DNA of 64,000 nucleotides from positions 1 through 64,000 of the forward strand of contig NW_026731575.1 of NCBI RefSeq assembly GCF_028476545.1. The letters run 5' to 3'. Within the stretch, counting starts at the first letter, position 1. Every line of letters begins with the position of its first letter. Under the pieces are notes generated by a model. It searched no databases, was not told the origin of the DNA, and was given only the letters and a program-made list of their open reading frames with translations. Source of the stretch: Physella acuta. Taxonomy: Eukaryota; Mollusca; Gastropoda; Physidae. Both the position numbers and the translations under genes were made by a program. Shown here one piece after another: positions 11,937-24,363 of the stretch.

Positions 11937-12678
11937 ACATTGCTTGAGAGTAATGAGAGTTAGGGGACCAACTGGGTCCCTCATATGCATCGACTGCACA
12001 CCACTGGCACCTACGGTTGATTTTATTCAAAGAAAGTAAGAACAAATATTAAAATAAACAGGAAAGCATGCAGTACATTCACCACTTGTTGAATAGACCT
12101 ATGCAACACCAAAACTGTTTCTGAATTAGTCTTTTATTTAATTTTACACAAACAGTAGCTTAGCTTACCCACACACAAAAAACTAAATACACCACCGGCT
12201 TCAGTCATTTTAGGGTACAAACTATCACAGTCATTTTAAATAAAATTAAGCATTATATGCTTTCTGATAAAAATAAATCCTGACAATCTTTAAAAATCTG
12301 AGCATACATTACAATAAACTACATTCTATTTACTAGTGTAAATACAATTAAGAAAAGAAATATTAACACACCCAATTTAAAAAGTTACTCCACTTCAAAG
12401 CAAGTTAAACATTGCAATGAACCAAATTAAATAAAGATTACTTTTCAGAACAATGAATAAATGTATAATAATATAAATTATAAATCCTTTTTTTTAAGTA
12501 GAGAATAGTGTAATAATGGATTTCATTGTTATTTTAATGAAAACAATTTAATTTTTTTATTTTAAAATCATCCCAGTGTACAAACATGAAGTATAATTAT
12601 TAATAATAATTATACAGTGAAATTTGATTGTTTTGTTAAATATCATGGTAAATAAAAGTAACAATCCTGAAAAATATA
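11937..12678 (-). other. VEPH1 3' UTR and downstream spacer
   Basis: AT-rich, with no ORF. On the minus strand AATAAA occurs at 12556-12561 and 12133-12138; either could end the VEPH1 transcript, giving 3' UTRs of about 0.1 or 0.55 kb. Confidence 0.4.
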
Positions 12679-15600
12679 TTACAATTTTGTGTCAGTCACA
12701 GCCCTTCCACTAGATCTCACACCATGCCGAGCCAGCTGTGGTGGATCAAACAAATTCAGGTAACCACTGGGCCGCTCAACTTCATGACTGCTTCCCCGGC
12801 TACTGCCTTGTGTGATGACTTCACCATCCACAAGGCCACTTGATCCACTTGCTGCCCCATTGTCAATGCTATGTCTGACCCCTGTCCAATTCAATGATGC
12901 AGAACCACTGTGATGTGACCTTGCTACTGCAATATGAATACACTGCACCCACTGTTCAACATTGTGTTGACCTTTAGCCTTGAACTTGTATGTTTGATCT
13001 CCTGTGAATATTTCAAAAGCCTTGGGAGTGTCTCGGATTCCTTTCCTTACAGCTTTCACGCTTTGTATTTTGGTAACTGGTAAGGTTGCTTTAGTCTAAT
13101 AGTTTAAAAAAAAGTTAATATTAGAAGCTTTCAGATAAATTTAGTTTATCTGGAAGGTACAGAACAATACCTACAGCATTGCTCTTGTTGTATGTGATAG
13201 ATCCTCCAGATAATGTAAAGTATCTTGTTTTCCAGCGTTTAAAAAACATCCATTTTCCTTTTTTCTCTTTCAATTGTCCCTAGATAATAAAGTTCAATGG
13301 ATCATTTTATTAATAATATAATAAGTAAAAGAGTAAATGACAATTAATTTAACGTTTATAGAAATATTAATGGTCTTCTCAAATCAGCACTGATATTAAA
13401 AGCTTTAGACTAGAGCAGATGAGCTAAGCAATTTGTGCCTAGACCAAACTTTTAAAACAGATTTTTCTTCAGCAATGTTGTGCTTTATTATTAAATGATA
13501 TCTGGAAGCTCTTTATAGTTGTATTGGTTGCATACACGTAAAACTTATGATTTTTTAAAGTCTATTTAAAAACCAGCTTTTCTATTTATAGTTGTACATA
13601 AATTTTGTTGGCAGCCTACTACAGATCATAAAAATATTTTAAGTATACTGTACCGCAATTTCTGGGCAACCATCATTCAGCAGCTCAGACAGTTTTTCTG
13701 GGTGGTTGCAAACAAAACATGCCCAGTGGGCTCGGATGGCATTCAGTTCAAATATATCAAAGTATCTCATTTGGTGCAACTCTTGCAGCAATGCCAACTG
13801 GTCCTACATTTTGAAATCAGTAATGATCAGTTGATTTACAAAGTACAATTATTTTTTTTACAATAAACTAAAATAAAAGATATTTCAACTGTATAGTCAA
13901 TTATACTTGAGCTACAAGGGAAGAAATGTGAGGTCATTGCTGATTATAAATATTGTACAAAAAATCCATTTATGACACAAAAAAGGGATTTTCCCCATTC
14001 GTTTTTGGTACTAATCATTTAGGCATTTAGTGGCGACCTATTCTGATTAGTTTTTTAAAAAAATGAAGAAAAAATTGTAAATATTGTTATGCACAATAAA
14101 TTTTTTTTTACAGTATTTAGTTTTTTTAACCTATTGTATTTACATTTTTTTATGTATCATATCAATAGAGGAAATACTTTTTTTTTTTTACCCAGCAGTT
14201 TTTTTTTTGTTAAAAAAAATTTGCATTGAAATGTTACAGATATTAGAAGCACAAAACCTCGCTACACAGATTCTAAGAAATAGATCTATAACAATTGTAA
14301 AATACTTGTAACCATAGTAACTGTCCTCTAGCTACTTAGATAATTTACAAAAAATAAAAAAGATCTATTTTAGCAGTGACCTTTTGTGTAGGAAAGCTAG
14401 AGGTAACCAAAGCTAAGAAGCTGCTAGTTGTTTCCCCTTTCAGTGCATCCCAACAAGACTTGAGACAGCTCACATCAGCATCCCTTTGACTTAAGGCATA
14501 CTTTGAACGGGCCTGAAGTGATATAAGAAAGAAGAAATTAATAAAACTGGAAAGTCACATCGATTTGATTTTATAATTTAAAAAACAATTATTTTTTTTT
14601 AGAAACAAAATGTAAACATAAACAATGTAATGAGGCTAGATATTTCTGCCTGAATAGATGATACCTTGAGATATTTATTAGTAAGTGGCTAAACAATTTT
14701 GTCTAAATAAATCATAGCCTTAGATACTTATAAGGGCGATGAACTTATAATTTTAACCATGTCCTAATGTACAGATTTTCAAAAAGAGAAACATTATGCA
14801 TTCACTAATATAGGAGTATTCTGTACAATGTAAGCCCTCTGCATCAGTAATGCTTTTATATTTTTTTTCCCTAAATAAAAGTTGCTTTAAATATTAAATT
14901 ATTTTCAGAAAAAAAATAGAATACCCTTATCTTTAGTTGCTTGTATGGCAAAAAATGTAAATAAAAACTAATGCTGTTTTGAAACTTATGAACCCTGAAT
15001 ATCAGTTTATAAAGGGTTAAAACATAAAAATAGAATTAAACAAGCACTGACCTGCACAGAGAGAAACATAAGATGCACCCAGAGCTTTGGGAAGCGGGTA
15101 TTCAGCATAAAATGAGATCCACTGTACAAGCACTGCTGTGACTGATTGGCACACTCAAAGTGGAGTTTGAGATATCTCTTGTGTTTGCCCTCTAAATAAT
15201 ATACAAGGTTTTTATTTAAACCAGGAACAAACAAAAAAAATACACTTAAGTACATGCATCATTTTGTTTACATATTTTTTATATAAAAATAGTGGAAAAT
15301 TTGCCTTGCTATTTAACTTTAATTATCATTCTAGAGAAGAATTCAGTAAGATTTAAAGTAATAAAGTGCACCAATGCTGGATTTAGAAGTATCTTTGAAC
15401 AAGGTTAATAGATATTCAATTTATTTACTTAATTAAAAATGTACATTATTACTTACTGACAACACTACATCTAGCAGGTAAAGGAATGGTGGCGTTAAGC
15501 TTATTAATAAAGCTCTTAATTTTAGTAAAGTGCTTTTCACAGAACAGTTGAACTCCATCTCGCATAGTGTCTGACTGTAAAATATTTTAAAAGCATTATG

Positions 15601-16048
15601 GAATAATTGCTTATTTTTAAGATAATTTTATAAAAAGAAGGCTTGAAAATGCTTAAAACATCAATACCATAATCAACTAAATTTATTGATACAGTACTTT
15701 TTTTTTTACAACTAACTAATATGGAACAATTAACTTCTAACAGGCCTGAGAAAATACAGATGATAATATTATTTGGGATCAAAATGTTTTTTTTTATAAA
15801 AAAAATGTTTTAATTGTACACATTCATGCCTACTTCTATCATAAGTTTGCAAATTCCAATATTTTAAGTCTTTTAAACCAAACAAAACATTTAAAGTTAA
15901 CTACAAGTCAAGTAGCCTACAAAAGCCAGTGATGCAGCTTACACTTCCAATTCTCTCTGTGGAAGTTCCAACACTATTGAAGGAGTTGCCATCTGGTGTT
16001 TGTCTGTGTGATGGGCTGTTGGAGTGGTCAGCTGATGATATTCGGCTG

Positions 16049-16131
<83 letters not shown>

Positions 16132-19100
16132 TATATAGATATATATATATATATAGGGATTTAGATATAGATAGATATATAGATATAGATAGATATATAT
16201 AGAGGCACTCTTCTATAAACTGAGGGCACATTTTCTTAGCCTAGAGGCACTCTTCCATATACCGAGAGTATATTTTCTTACCCTAGAGGCACTCTTCCAT
16301 ACACTGAGGGCACATTTTCTTAGCCCAGAGACACTCTTCTATACACTGAGGGCACACTTTCTTAGCCCAGAGGCACTCTTCCATACACTGAGAGCAAATT
16401 TTCTTACACCAGAGGCACTCTTCCATACACTGAGGGCACATTTTCTTACACCAGAGGCACTCTTCCATACACTGAGGGCACATTTTCTTACCTTGAGAGT
16501 TTAGCCAAACTCTGCTGGCTGGATGCCCCACTGGGGGGTAGAGTTGTATTTTTGACAGACACTGTTCCACTGGGTAGACTGGTGTTTGGGGGATTCCCTA
16601 CTGTTATTATTGTGACAGTACCCTCCGTTTGACTTGAGACAGATCGAACTTCCTTTGGTTTTTCTCTGGTTGTATCAATTTGAGTGGGTTTGGAATGTGT
16701 TGTTGATTGATCATTAGAAGCTGCCAGATTTTTGTTGGCAGCTGCAGCATTGCTGGAACAATTAAATACAGAAAATTGGGTGAAGATGCAATGTTTATTT
16801 TTCTCTGTATTGTGTACTCTTTTCATTAAAAAGCTTTCCTTTTTTTTTAAAGAAAGGTTTAAATTAGAACTCAACATATGAAAAGCTCTCAAGCTAAAAT
16901 CTGATTCTCTACTCACCCCCCTCCCCCACTCCACCCTCCACTCCCAATATAAAATTTAAACACTGACTAAGGTTCAGAGAGAATTTAATAACATCCTGCA
17001 TAGCCTGATCATACACTGTTTAACAACATATTTTAAAAGAAATAATTTTTTTTTAACTTATTAACCTTTTATGTGAACTTAGTAATAACAAGCATTATCT
17101 TTAATTTGCTGCACCATGAGAATTATGTGAACTTACTGTTTGCGCAGATCATCCCTGATTTGCTGCACCATGAAAATTATGTGAACTTACTGTTTGCGCA
17201 CATCATCCCTGATTTGCTGCACCATGAAAATTATGTGAACTTACTGTTTGCGCACATCATCTCTGATTTGCTGCACCATGAAAATTATGTGAACTTACTG
17301 TTTGCGCACATCATCCCTGATTTGCTGCACCATGAGACGAACAGAGCTTGAGCCTGAGGTGGAGAGTTTGGATATTTTATCCATGTTCTCTGACAGCAAG
17401 CTGTGATTGGTCAGGCTCAGTCCTCGGATTTCTTGTAGGACAGCAGGTAAAATAGAAGGATCCATCCCTCCTAACTTGCCAACAAGGTAGTCCATGGACT
17501 TCTTGGCTTGATCCTTCATAAAGAATTACAATATCTAGACACTGGCCACAATGGGGGATTATGAAATGAATGAACTTTCTTCACAAAACTTGTATATTCT
17601 GGGCAAAATTATTTTTTTAATAACATTATTTTATCACTATGTGGGAGAAAAAATGCCAAATATTTCAAATTCACCCACAGACTAAAAGAATAATTTACCG
17701 ACAATTTACTAAGGTTACTAAAAAACATGAGCTGATAGAAGATTTCATAAAATCCAAATTTCTTTAAAATTTCTTTAAACAATTATTTTCCTTAAGTTAT
17801 AATAAATAAAATCCATAGGGCAGATGTAGTAGAGTTCACAAGTCAGCACTATGCCCAGCCATGGTTACTTTCCATAACATGAGTCAGGTACCCATTGGAG
17901 CTGGATGGACTCAGGTGACATCCGAACTCAAGACCTTCTGGTTAGCAGTCAAGCGCTCTTTCACTTGACCACACCGTCCCATTTAGTACTATTACTTAAA
18001 ACAAAAAAGATAATCAACACCGCCAACAATGTTCCCTCTAAGCTGCGCAGATTTGAACTGCCGCGCAGTGATTTTGTTAAAAAAATATATCGTTGTATAA
18101 GACTTTTAGAACAGCGCGCACAGTAAATACATTCTGCTCACTAGCTTTTCCTCCTTAGAGGGAACATTGACCGCCAAGTATGCTTAATTTAACATCACAC
18201 AACATGGTTTTCAATTCTTCCATCTTACTTGACTGATGGTGCCCACTGCCCCTGTGATCTGTGCCACCTGATACATGAGCACAGGCTGTGTGTCCACCAT
18301 ACCCTGGATGACACCCAGGTGCTCCACTACAGCCTCTGGTCTAGCCACAGCCATATCCACCAAGATCATGATAACCATGCAGGACAGCAGCGAAGATGTG
18401 AGGTACGTGCACAGGGTTGGGATGTGTTTCTCCAAAAGCTGTTCAAGGATACAACATACTTGCCCAATATTAAAGGATAAAAAAAATTCTGCCCAATAAA
18501 GGCTGCTTGTATCTATTCTACAGAAAGAAAACTAAAAACTCTAACCACTAAAGGTTTTATGAAAGGAAGCTAAAAATTCAGCTGTTTATCTCAGCTCTAC
18601 AAAACAAAAAATTCTGCCTGAAATACTAAAAAGAAAAATTTATTTAAATTGTACAACTTTGCAATTAATAAAATAGCCATTATAATTAATTACAATTACT
18701 GTAAATGTTGTATACCTCTGGGTGTGCTTTGACCACTTTACTAAACAACTGAAGCAGGCAAACTTTCTCAGTGGAGTCACACTTGGTCATCAGCGAGGCT
18801 ATATCGTCCACATGCTGTAACACAGGCTGGGGGTTCTGTTCATAGATCTGAGGCAGGACTTGTCCAAGTAGATAATTGCCTGCAGAAAGTTGACCAAAGT
18901 TTCATTAAATTTAGAGCTAAAATTTGAACAAGTAGATAATTAAATAGCATTTATCAAAAGTATTTTAGAATAACATCTAAATAACAAACCTTTGAGGACA
19001 CTGGTCAAAACAAGCTGCATGTGCTGTGCTAGTAGACTCGCATTGTCAATAGCTGCTAAAGAAAGGTAGCTAGCAACACTTCGCACTAGATCTTTATTCT

Positions 19101-19784
19101 CACACTCAAGAAACTTAACGGCACATGGTATAGCCAAAGTCATTACTTTGTTATTGGTATAATACTGAAAAAAAAGTAGAATCGGAAAGTGAGTACCCCT
19201 TTCTTAGAAAAATATTTTAAGATTTATCTCAAAAAGAAAACCATAACGAATAACAAATAGTCCTTAAAATGAAGTTTAATATAAAATGTAATGTAAGCAA
19301 ACAACATAAAAAAATTAAATCATAAAAGATGTTAACTTACAGTAAACAGTCGACTCATGATGTCAGAAGCAATCTTGGCATGTGGAGGGTCAACATCTTT
19401 TGATTTTTGCATGAGGTTGTGTTTCAGACACATTGCAAGGAGACTAACTAGATGTTCAGCATGCTTTTCTATTCTCCCAGTCTCTCTGTTTCAACACAAG
19501 ACATTTTAAACAACATGTTTATATAAAAATATACCCAGAAAACACTTTTAAACTAAATACAGGTAAAAAGTTCACCTGATAGCTGTTGTGATTCTAGTTA
19601 TACAGATCTCCACCACACTTTGATCATTATCATTTGTTTCATATTCTTCAGTGTCAGCAATCAGTTGAATATGGTGGATGATTTCTCCAAGGTCTATCTC
19701 AATTACATCATCCTCCAGAGAAAAAAGCTCTCCAGCTTTGGACAAATCCTTTCTGGAAAGGACTTGAGCAAAAAGATCATGCAT
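12679..19784 (-). CDS. VEPH1: Ventricular zone-expressed PH domain protein / melted orthologue
   Basis: Fourteen coding exons, 5' to 3': 19784-19576, 19485-19341, 19164-18990, 18879-18716, 18438-18229, 17513-17299, 16752-16492, 16045-15943, 15574-15457, 15191-15052, 14512-14381, 13803-13654, 13279-13175, 13095-12679. They total 2544 nt, 847 aa, and all phases join. The N-terminus [20 protein letters not shown], then [15 protein letters not shown] and [12 protein letters not shown], match vertebrate VEPH1, as do YLSLAAID and [12 protein letters not shown] helical N-terminal half leads through a low-complexity Ser/Thr/Asn linker to a PH domain (about residues 675-770: [40 protein letters not shown]). 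The tail after the PH domain is longer than in human (833 aa in all). In flies melted binds membrane phosphoinositides and tunes FOXO/TSC signalling. The 5' exon starts at 19793 after a cag acceptor, so an upstream non-coding exon exists. Confidence 0.93.
13175..13279 (-). other. VEPH1: VEPH1 exon carrying the start of the PH domain
   Basis: Encodes the first PH beta strands ([19 protein letters not shown]). The donor must be GCT|gtaggt rather than the gtattg four bases later, because only this keeps frame with ACT at 13095. The 13095 exon carries the rest of the PH domain and the tail. Confidence 0.85.
16046..16491 (-). repeat. VEPH1 intron made almost wholly of tandem repeats
   Basis: From the donor at 16491 come about seven 42-bp units (gaggcactcttccatac at 16203, 16244, 16286, 16328, 16370, 16412 and 16454). 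Each reads, on the minus strand, as a copy of the donor context g-gtaagaaaatg or a variant. The rest (about 16200-16050) is (TA)n with TAGA variants and runs into the acceptor tatttcag. Almost no unique intron sequence remains. Confidence 0.85.
17073..17342 (-). repeat. 54-bp tandem array duplicating a VEPH1 exon end and its splice donor
   Basis: gtgaact recurs at 17073, 17127, 17181, 17235 and 17289, exactly 54 bp apart. On the minus strand each unit holds the last ~31 nt of the exon (gtgcagcaaatcagggatg...cgcaaaca) followed by gtaagttcacataattt. The genuine exon end is 17299. Three further near-exact donor copies lie in the intron and the fifth unit is diverged. Use of any later donor reads CGC AAA CAG TAA, a stop. 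Confidence 0.9.
17815..17988 (-). mobile_element. tRNA-derived SINE (family B), reversed
   Basis: Reverse complement of the family-B SINE at 34854-35104: gtagagttcac, cagcactatgcccagcc, ggtacccat, then the tRNA-like head gttagcagtcaagcgctc...cgtccca. Lies in a VEPH1 intron. Confidence 0.7.
18027..18169. mobile_element. 143-bp hAT MITE with 8-bp target duplication
   Basis: The ends caatgttccctctaag and cttagagggaacattg are perfect 16-bp inverted repeats, and accgccaa flanks both sides (18019-18026, 18170-18177). The subterminal gctgcgca and gcgcgcac match the 2.6-kb hAT element at 39777-42363, so this is an internally deleted relative in a VEPH1 intron. Confidence 0.9.
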
Positions 19785-20227
19785 GGTTGCAGACTGAAAA
19801 AAAATGAACAAAACAAATAAAGTTTATTTGTTACTATATTAACTAGGAATAAGGGGAATAATTATAAAATATAATATCTGTAGCAGCTGTCCTGACGTAG
19901 ATTTATGAGCCTTCTACAAACATGAAGACGATAACTGTAATGAACTAATTAATGTGATGTGAGGTATGTGTTCTGAAGAGAAATGAGTTATTAGCTTGTT
20001 ATCTCCCTGTGCTTATATCCTTTGCTATTACCATTCAGTCCCAGTGTGCTTATTTTCATGAGTGTAAGTAATGTTTGTGTAAAATATAATATGATATGTT
20101 ACACTCCTAAGGGTTAGAGTCACCCTGCAATTTGACGCCTCAGGATATCCCTTTAGCGCTACGATGCATACGTTTGTTTTAAAGATTGTGATAGAATATG
20201 GATAAGAAGTAGTATTAAAGTCGTTCA

Positions 20228-20341
20228 CTAAGGGGTCGTCCATAAATGACGTTACACTCGTAGGGGGAGGGGGGGTTCGTAATGAAATTTTGTGATGGTG
20301 TGTGATGAGGGGTGACGATCTATCCGGGTCGATTCTAAATA
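20228..20341 (+). mobile_element. Fragment of a gtcgtccataaatgacgt-ended element
   Basis: aggggtcgtccataaatgacgttacactcgta, followed by a G run, matches in reverse orientation the end of the sequence at about 26655-26742 (tacgagtgtgacgtcatttatggacgatccct). Two copies of a terminal sequence suggest a small DNA element. The other end was not identified. Confidence 0.45.
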
Positions 20342-20399
20342 TCATCCATCTATATATATTATATAATATTAATAAAGTTCATAGATTATAATCTAAAAC

Positions 20400-20770
20400 T
20401 TCAAACTAAATCTAGATTCTAGATCTAATTATTTCAATTAGGGGCCCTAATAAATAATTTAATAATTTATTTAGGCCTATTATTTAAAAGTTTAAATTAA
20501 AAGTTAGGCTATGACATGAAACGACACAAACGTAATTGCCTAATTAGTAATTAATTGCTAGATCTAGATCTAGTGTATTACTACTAGTCTACTACTAGTA
20601 ATTAGTAATTACAAAATTGATTTTCCAAGCAGTTTCTTTCTAATCCACACAAGTAGAAAATAGATCTAGATCTAGACCTAGTCTCGAAATCTAGATCTAG
20701 ATTCTAGTCTAAATCTAGATCTAGATTCTCTAGAAGTAGTCTAGTACACAAGTAGTAGATCTAGTCATCC
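20400..20770. repeat. CTAGATCTAG-rich simple repeat
   Basis: Dense, irregular runs of tctagatctagattctag, a palindromic word set, just upstream of SRPRB. Similar stretches are at 1740-2110, 4390-4450, 21460-21620, 32660-33130 and 34010-34110. Confidence 0.75.
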
Positions 20771-21102
20771 CACTAGTCCTGAGTAAACATTCATCAGGCT
20801 GAAAGCTATAAATAAATACCACAAATCCAATTATTAGTTTTTCGCATACTTTCTGATTATCTTTTAAATTTAAATACAGTCAAACTTTACATGACACTTT
20901 TGTAATACTATGAGCTCTGATTTAAAGACTATAATAATATATAGTTAGTCAATATAGTAATACAGATCGTAAAATAAAATATCAGAATAAATGCGTTTAA
21001 AAGCACATTTTTTTTCCAAAATATCAGTGAAAATAGATTAAAGCGAAAAAGTATAGATTCTAGCTATTAACCCGGAAATTATTGTTAACTAGTTGGAGAA
21101 AC

Positions 21103-24100
21103 ATGGCGGACCACGTAAATACGGCTTTCAAAGCTTTTAAGCAAGGTTTAGAAAATGCGGATCCTTCTGTTTTGGGAGTTGTAATAGCTTTATTTGTTGG
21201 ATTAATAACAATAGGTACCGTTCAATTCTTCTTTTTTTCTTTAATTTCACTAAGTAGCTTAAATGATGAAGCATTTTATTGTGTAGCATATTGATATGCA
21301 GCCGCAGTCCACCAGCTGATGGGATTCATCCGGCAGTAGCATCGGGTCATCATAGAATAAAATTAGTCATAAATTAACTTACTATACGTAACTATAGGGA
21401 TAGGCCGAGGCCTTCTAATTAATTAGCTACTAACATACTACTTAGCTACTAGCTAGACTAGTACTAGATTCTAATCTAGATCTTTAATTTCGAACTTGCG
21501 AGGATGATTCAGTTTACCTGTTTCTGTTACCAGACATGAGTTAGTACAGTCACAGCAGGCAGCAGTGACTACACCTTTCTCTCTTTTTTAAAGTCTTTTT
21601 TGCAACGTCTTCTAGATCTATATATATTCTATATTGCATGTACACATTTACTGCACACATTTCATGGCAATGACTCTGCACAGTCATGCTACACATTACT
21701 ACACATAACATCATTTGCCATCAACATCATTCGGCCCAAACAACATTGAACATAACAGTGTTGCTGTAAAAATTGTGTAGATATCTGATAGTCTATCATG
21801 GGTGATATCAGGTAAACTGAAACAAAAATGTGGCAAGAATAGCACTTCTCGCTTTTTACTGCTTCCCCTTCTGAGTTTCACATTTCTAATTTTATTAGCG
21901 CTCTTTCTTTAGACCTGGTAGTTGCAAATAACATACTTTCTTATTAACTAGATCTATAACTGCTAACTACTGACATTATTATGAGTAAAGATGAAAATTA
22001 TATTTATTGACCATATTTAATAATTATTTCAGTTATATTAATTGTTAGAAGCAGCAGTAAAAATAAAAGACAAGGAGTCTTACTTCTAGGTATTTGTGAT
22101 GCTGGAAAAACAGTATTATTTTTACAGGTAAACATTTTAATAATTAGGCTAATTTACATTTTTTAAATTCCAAAACCAATGAGCAATGGTTGGCATTGTT
22201 TATTATTCTAAATTCATTCTAAGTTTCCAACTTCTGGATCAAAGCAATTTGAACTTTTAAATAGTCATTTGATTTATTATAATCAAACATTAAAAAGTAA
22301 ATTTCTAAATATTTAATAGGCTTAAATACACTAAAAACATAATTTTTATTTTACAGCTGGTACATAAGGCTTATAAACAAACCTACACTTCTATGCAAGC
22401 TAATTCTGGGGAATATTTTGTGTCAGAAAAAAAAGTGAGTATGGTTTTAAAAAGTGTAGCCCTAATATATTTTTTAAACTCTGATCATAAAATTTGAGAG
22501 GTTTATTTTGTGTTTGACAATTTTAAAAGATTTCAGTGATGTTATTAAGAAAGAAAAAAATTACTTTTGAATTCATCACAAATTATAGAAAAAGCTCAGG
22601 GTTATTGACTTGCCTGGAAATGAAAGACAACGTGGTCAGTGCTTGGAGGAATATAAAAGTCTTGCCAGGTGAATTTTCTTTGTCATTTAATTTGTTGTAT
22701 TTGTCTCTATAGTCTATAGTCTAATTCAAGGTAAACAGGGTTTCTTTCTAATATTTTAAGTAGAAGAGAAATGCTTGCATTTTCTAATGTTTTGTTTTTA
22801 CAAACATTTCTCTTTTTTTATTGTTCAAAGTAGTTTGAATTTTTGTTTAGTTTTTGTAATAAAATGTACATTTATTCTTCAAGGGCTGTTGTGTTTGTGA
22901 TTGACAGTGCTACTCTTCAAAAGGAAATCAAAGAAGTTGCTGAGTATGTTGTACTTTGTATTTATAGTACTAATTTATATAGTATGAAACTAAACTATAA
23001 ATTAATATTTTGATTGCAAAATCCAGTACGTATTTTACTGATTGTATTTTTTATTATGTAGGGTCTGAAATTTTTTTATTTAAGTATAGAAAATTCTAAA
23101 ATTCCTACTTTTAAAAAACATTACACTTCCTGTTTCTTATGATTTGTTGATTTGAAATTTCAGGTACTTGTATACAGTACTCAGTGATAGAGTAATTTCT
23201 AACAATGCACCTCCTGTGTTAATTCTGTGCAACAAGCAAGACCTTACTTTATCTAAAGGAGTTAAAGTTATTCGCAGTCAGCTTGAAAAAGAAATGTAGG
23301 TTTAATTTAGTTTGAAAGTTGCTTTTTTTTTCTAAATTTTTATCTCACATGTGACTTTGTTGTGGGGTTGTTTTTTTTTTTTTTTGGAGGGGGTTGTACT
23401 AGACATAAGAAGACAAGGTCTGGAAATTAAGTATGTAATAGATGCATTTATTTTCATTAACATGACAGACCTATAAAATTTAAAAAAAAAATGTTTATGT
23501 TTAAAATGTAATTAAATGATAATGCACAAATATAGTACTTTTGAGGTTGGTTTGTCATTTTTTACATAACACTGCCTTTGATTTATTTATTTTAAAAAAT
23601 CTCTGCTATTGAATATGGTTAATAGGCTTGTACACAAGATTCTAATTAAGATGTAAAGAGCAATATTTCTCTAAAAATAACAATTTATATCTCATCTATT
23701 TCTTTTCTAAATTAATTAAATTTCTATATTTAGAGCAGTAGTTTATTTTTAAAAACTTTATTTGTAGTACCAAATAGTGGCATTCTATTTTATGGGAATG
23801 GGATCCTAAATTTTTTGAATATGGTGTAATGAGATATGCTGTTAGTGGAAAGGTGATATAACATTGAGTAGGGTAGTGGGTGGATCAATCAATTATGTGC
23901 ACAATCCTTTAAACATGTTTCTTAAAACAGTAGAATGTACTGTGTATTTTATTGTTATAAACTATTTCATAAGCAAAGTGTAAGTTACCTTAGATGAGTG
24001 CATGTTAGTATTTACCAACTGTCATATTTATTTTGATACAAGAATTGTGATTTTGCAGGAACACTTTGAGACTAACCAGAGCAGCGGCCCTCCAAGGTGT

Positions 24101-24275
24101 GGGTGATACCGGCAACAATAACTCATTCCTTGGTAAAAGGGACAAGGACTTTGATTTCTCAGACTTGAAACCGCTCAAGGTTGATTTTGCAGAGTGCAGT
24201 GCTTTAGGGAAGGACAGTAATGAAAACAAAGCTGATCTGGATGAACTTAATAACTGGCTAGCAAAAGTAGCATAA
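21103..24275 (+). CDS. SRPRB: Signal recognition particle receptor subunit beta
   Basis: Exons 21103-21214, 22033-22127, 22357-22434, 22589-22668, 22884-22943, 23164-23295 and 24059-24275 (774 nt, 257 aa; human about 271). The start MADHVNTAFKAFKQGLENAD is followed by a transmembrane helix (about residues 22-43, VLGVVIALFVGLITIGVIL). The GTPase domain has G1 GICDAGKT (57-64), G3 DLPGNERQR (102-110) and G4 NKQD (165-168), plus FAECSAL as the G5 (SAK-like) region. SRPRB anchors the SRP receptor alpha subunit to the ER membrane and regulates release of the ribosome-nascent chain to the translocon. All splice phases join, and the C-terminus LDELNNWLAKVA is typical. A poly(A) signal is at 24358. 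Confidence 0.96.
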
Positions 24276-24357
24276 CAATAACGAGTGTTGTGGTGAATGA
24301 TATTTTGTTGTGGGATTTGCAAGTTATATTATTGATACTTTAATATGTTCTAAGTCA

Positions 24358-24363
24358 AATAAA
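24358..24363 (+). terminator. SRPRB: SRPRB polyadenylation signal
   Basis: AATAAA 83 bp after the stop codon (gtcaaataaaaattgc), with TG/T-rich sequence downstream. Confidence 0.6.

Larger units (their letters stand above)
19794..21102. promoter_or_regulatory. Head-to-head intergenic region between VEPH1 and SRPRB
   Basis: The coding starts are 1.3 kb apart on opposite strands, so the promoters and the VEPH1 5' leader exon must lie here or overlap it. Contents: a possible MITE end at 20228-20341 (gtcgtccataaatgacgt plus a G run) and dense CTAGATCTAG DNA at 20400-20770. No TATA box stands out. Bidirectional control is an inference. Confidence 0.5.

Noticed and set aside
16028-16231. Ile-Tyr repeat frames on both strands
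   Set aside because: Pure translation of (TA)n; the same applies to 57393-57738.
16283-16570. Cys-rich repeat frame ([10 protein letters not shown] units), resembling a metal-binding protein
   Set aside because: It is the 42-bp intronic array read in a frame different from the VEPH1 exon; retention of the intron gives a stop at once.
17073-17351. Plus-strand repetitive frame ([14 protein letters not shown] units)
   Set aside because: Antisense reading of the 54-bp VEPH1 donor array.
24005-24322. Minus-strand frame of 105 aa
   Set aside because: Shadow of the last SRPRB exon.
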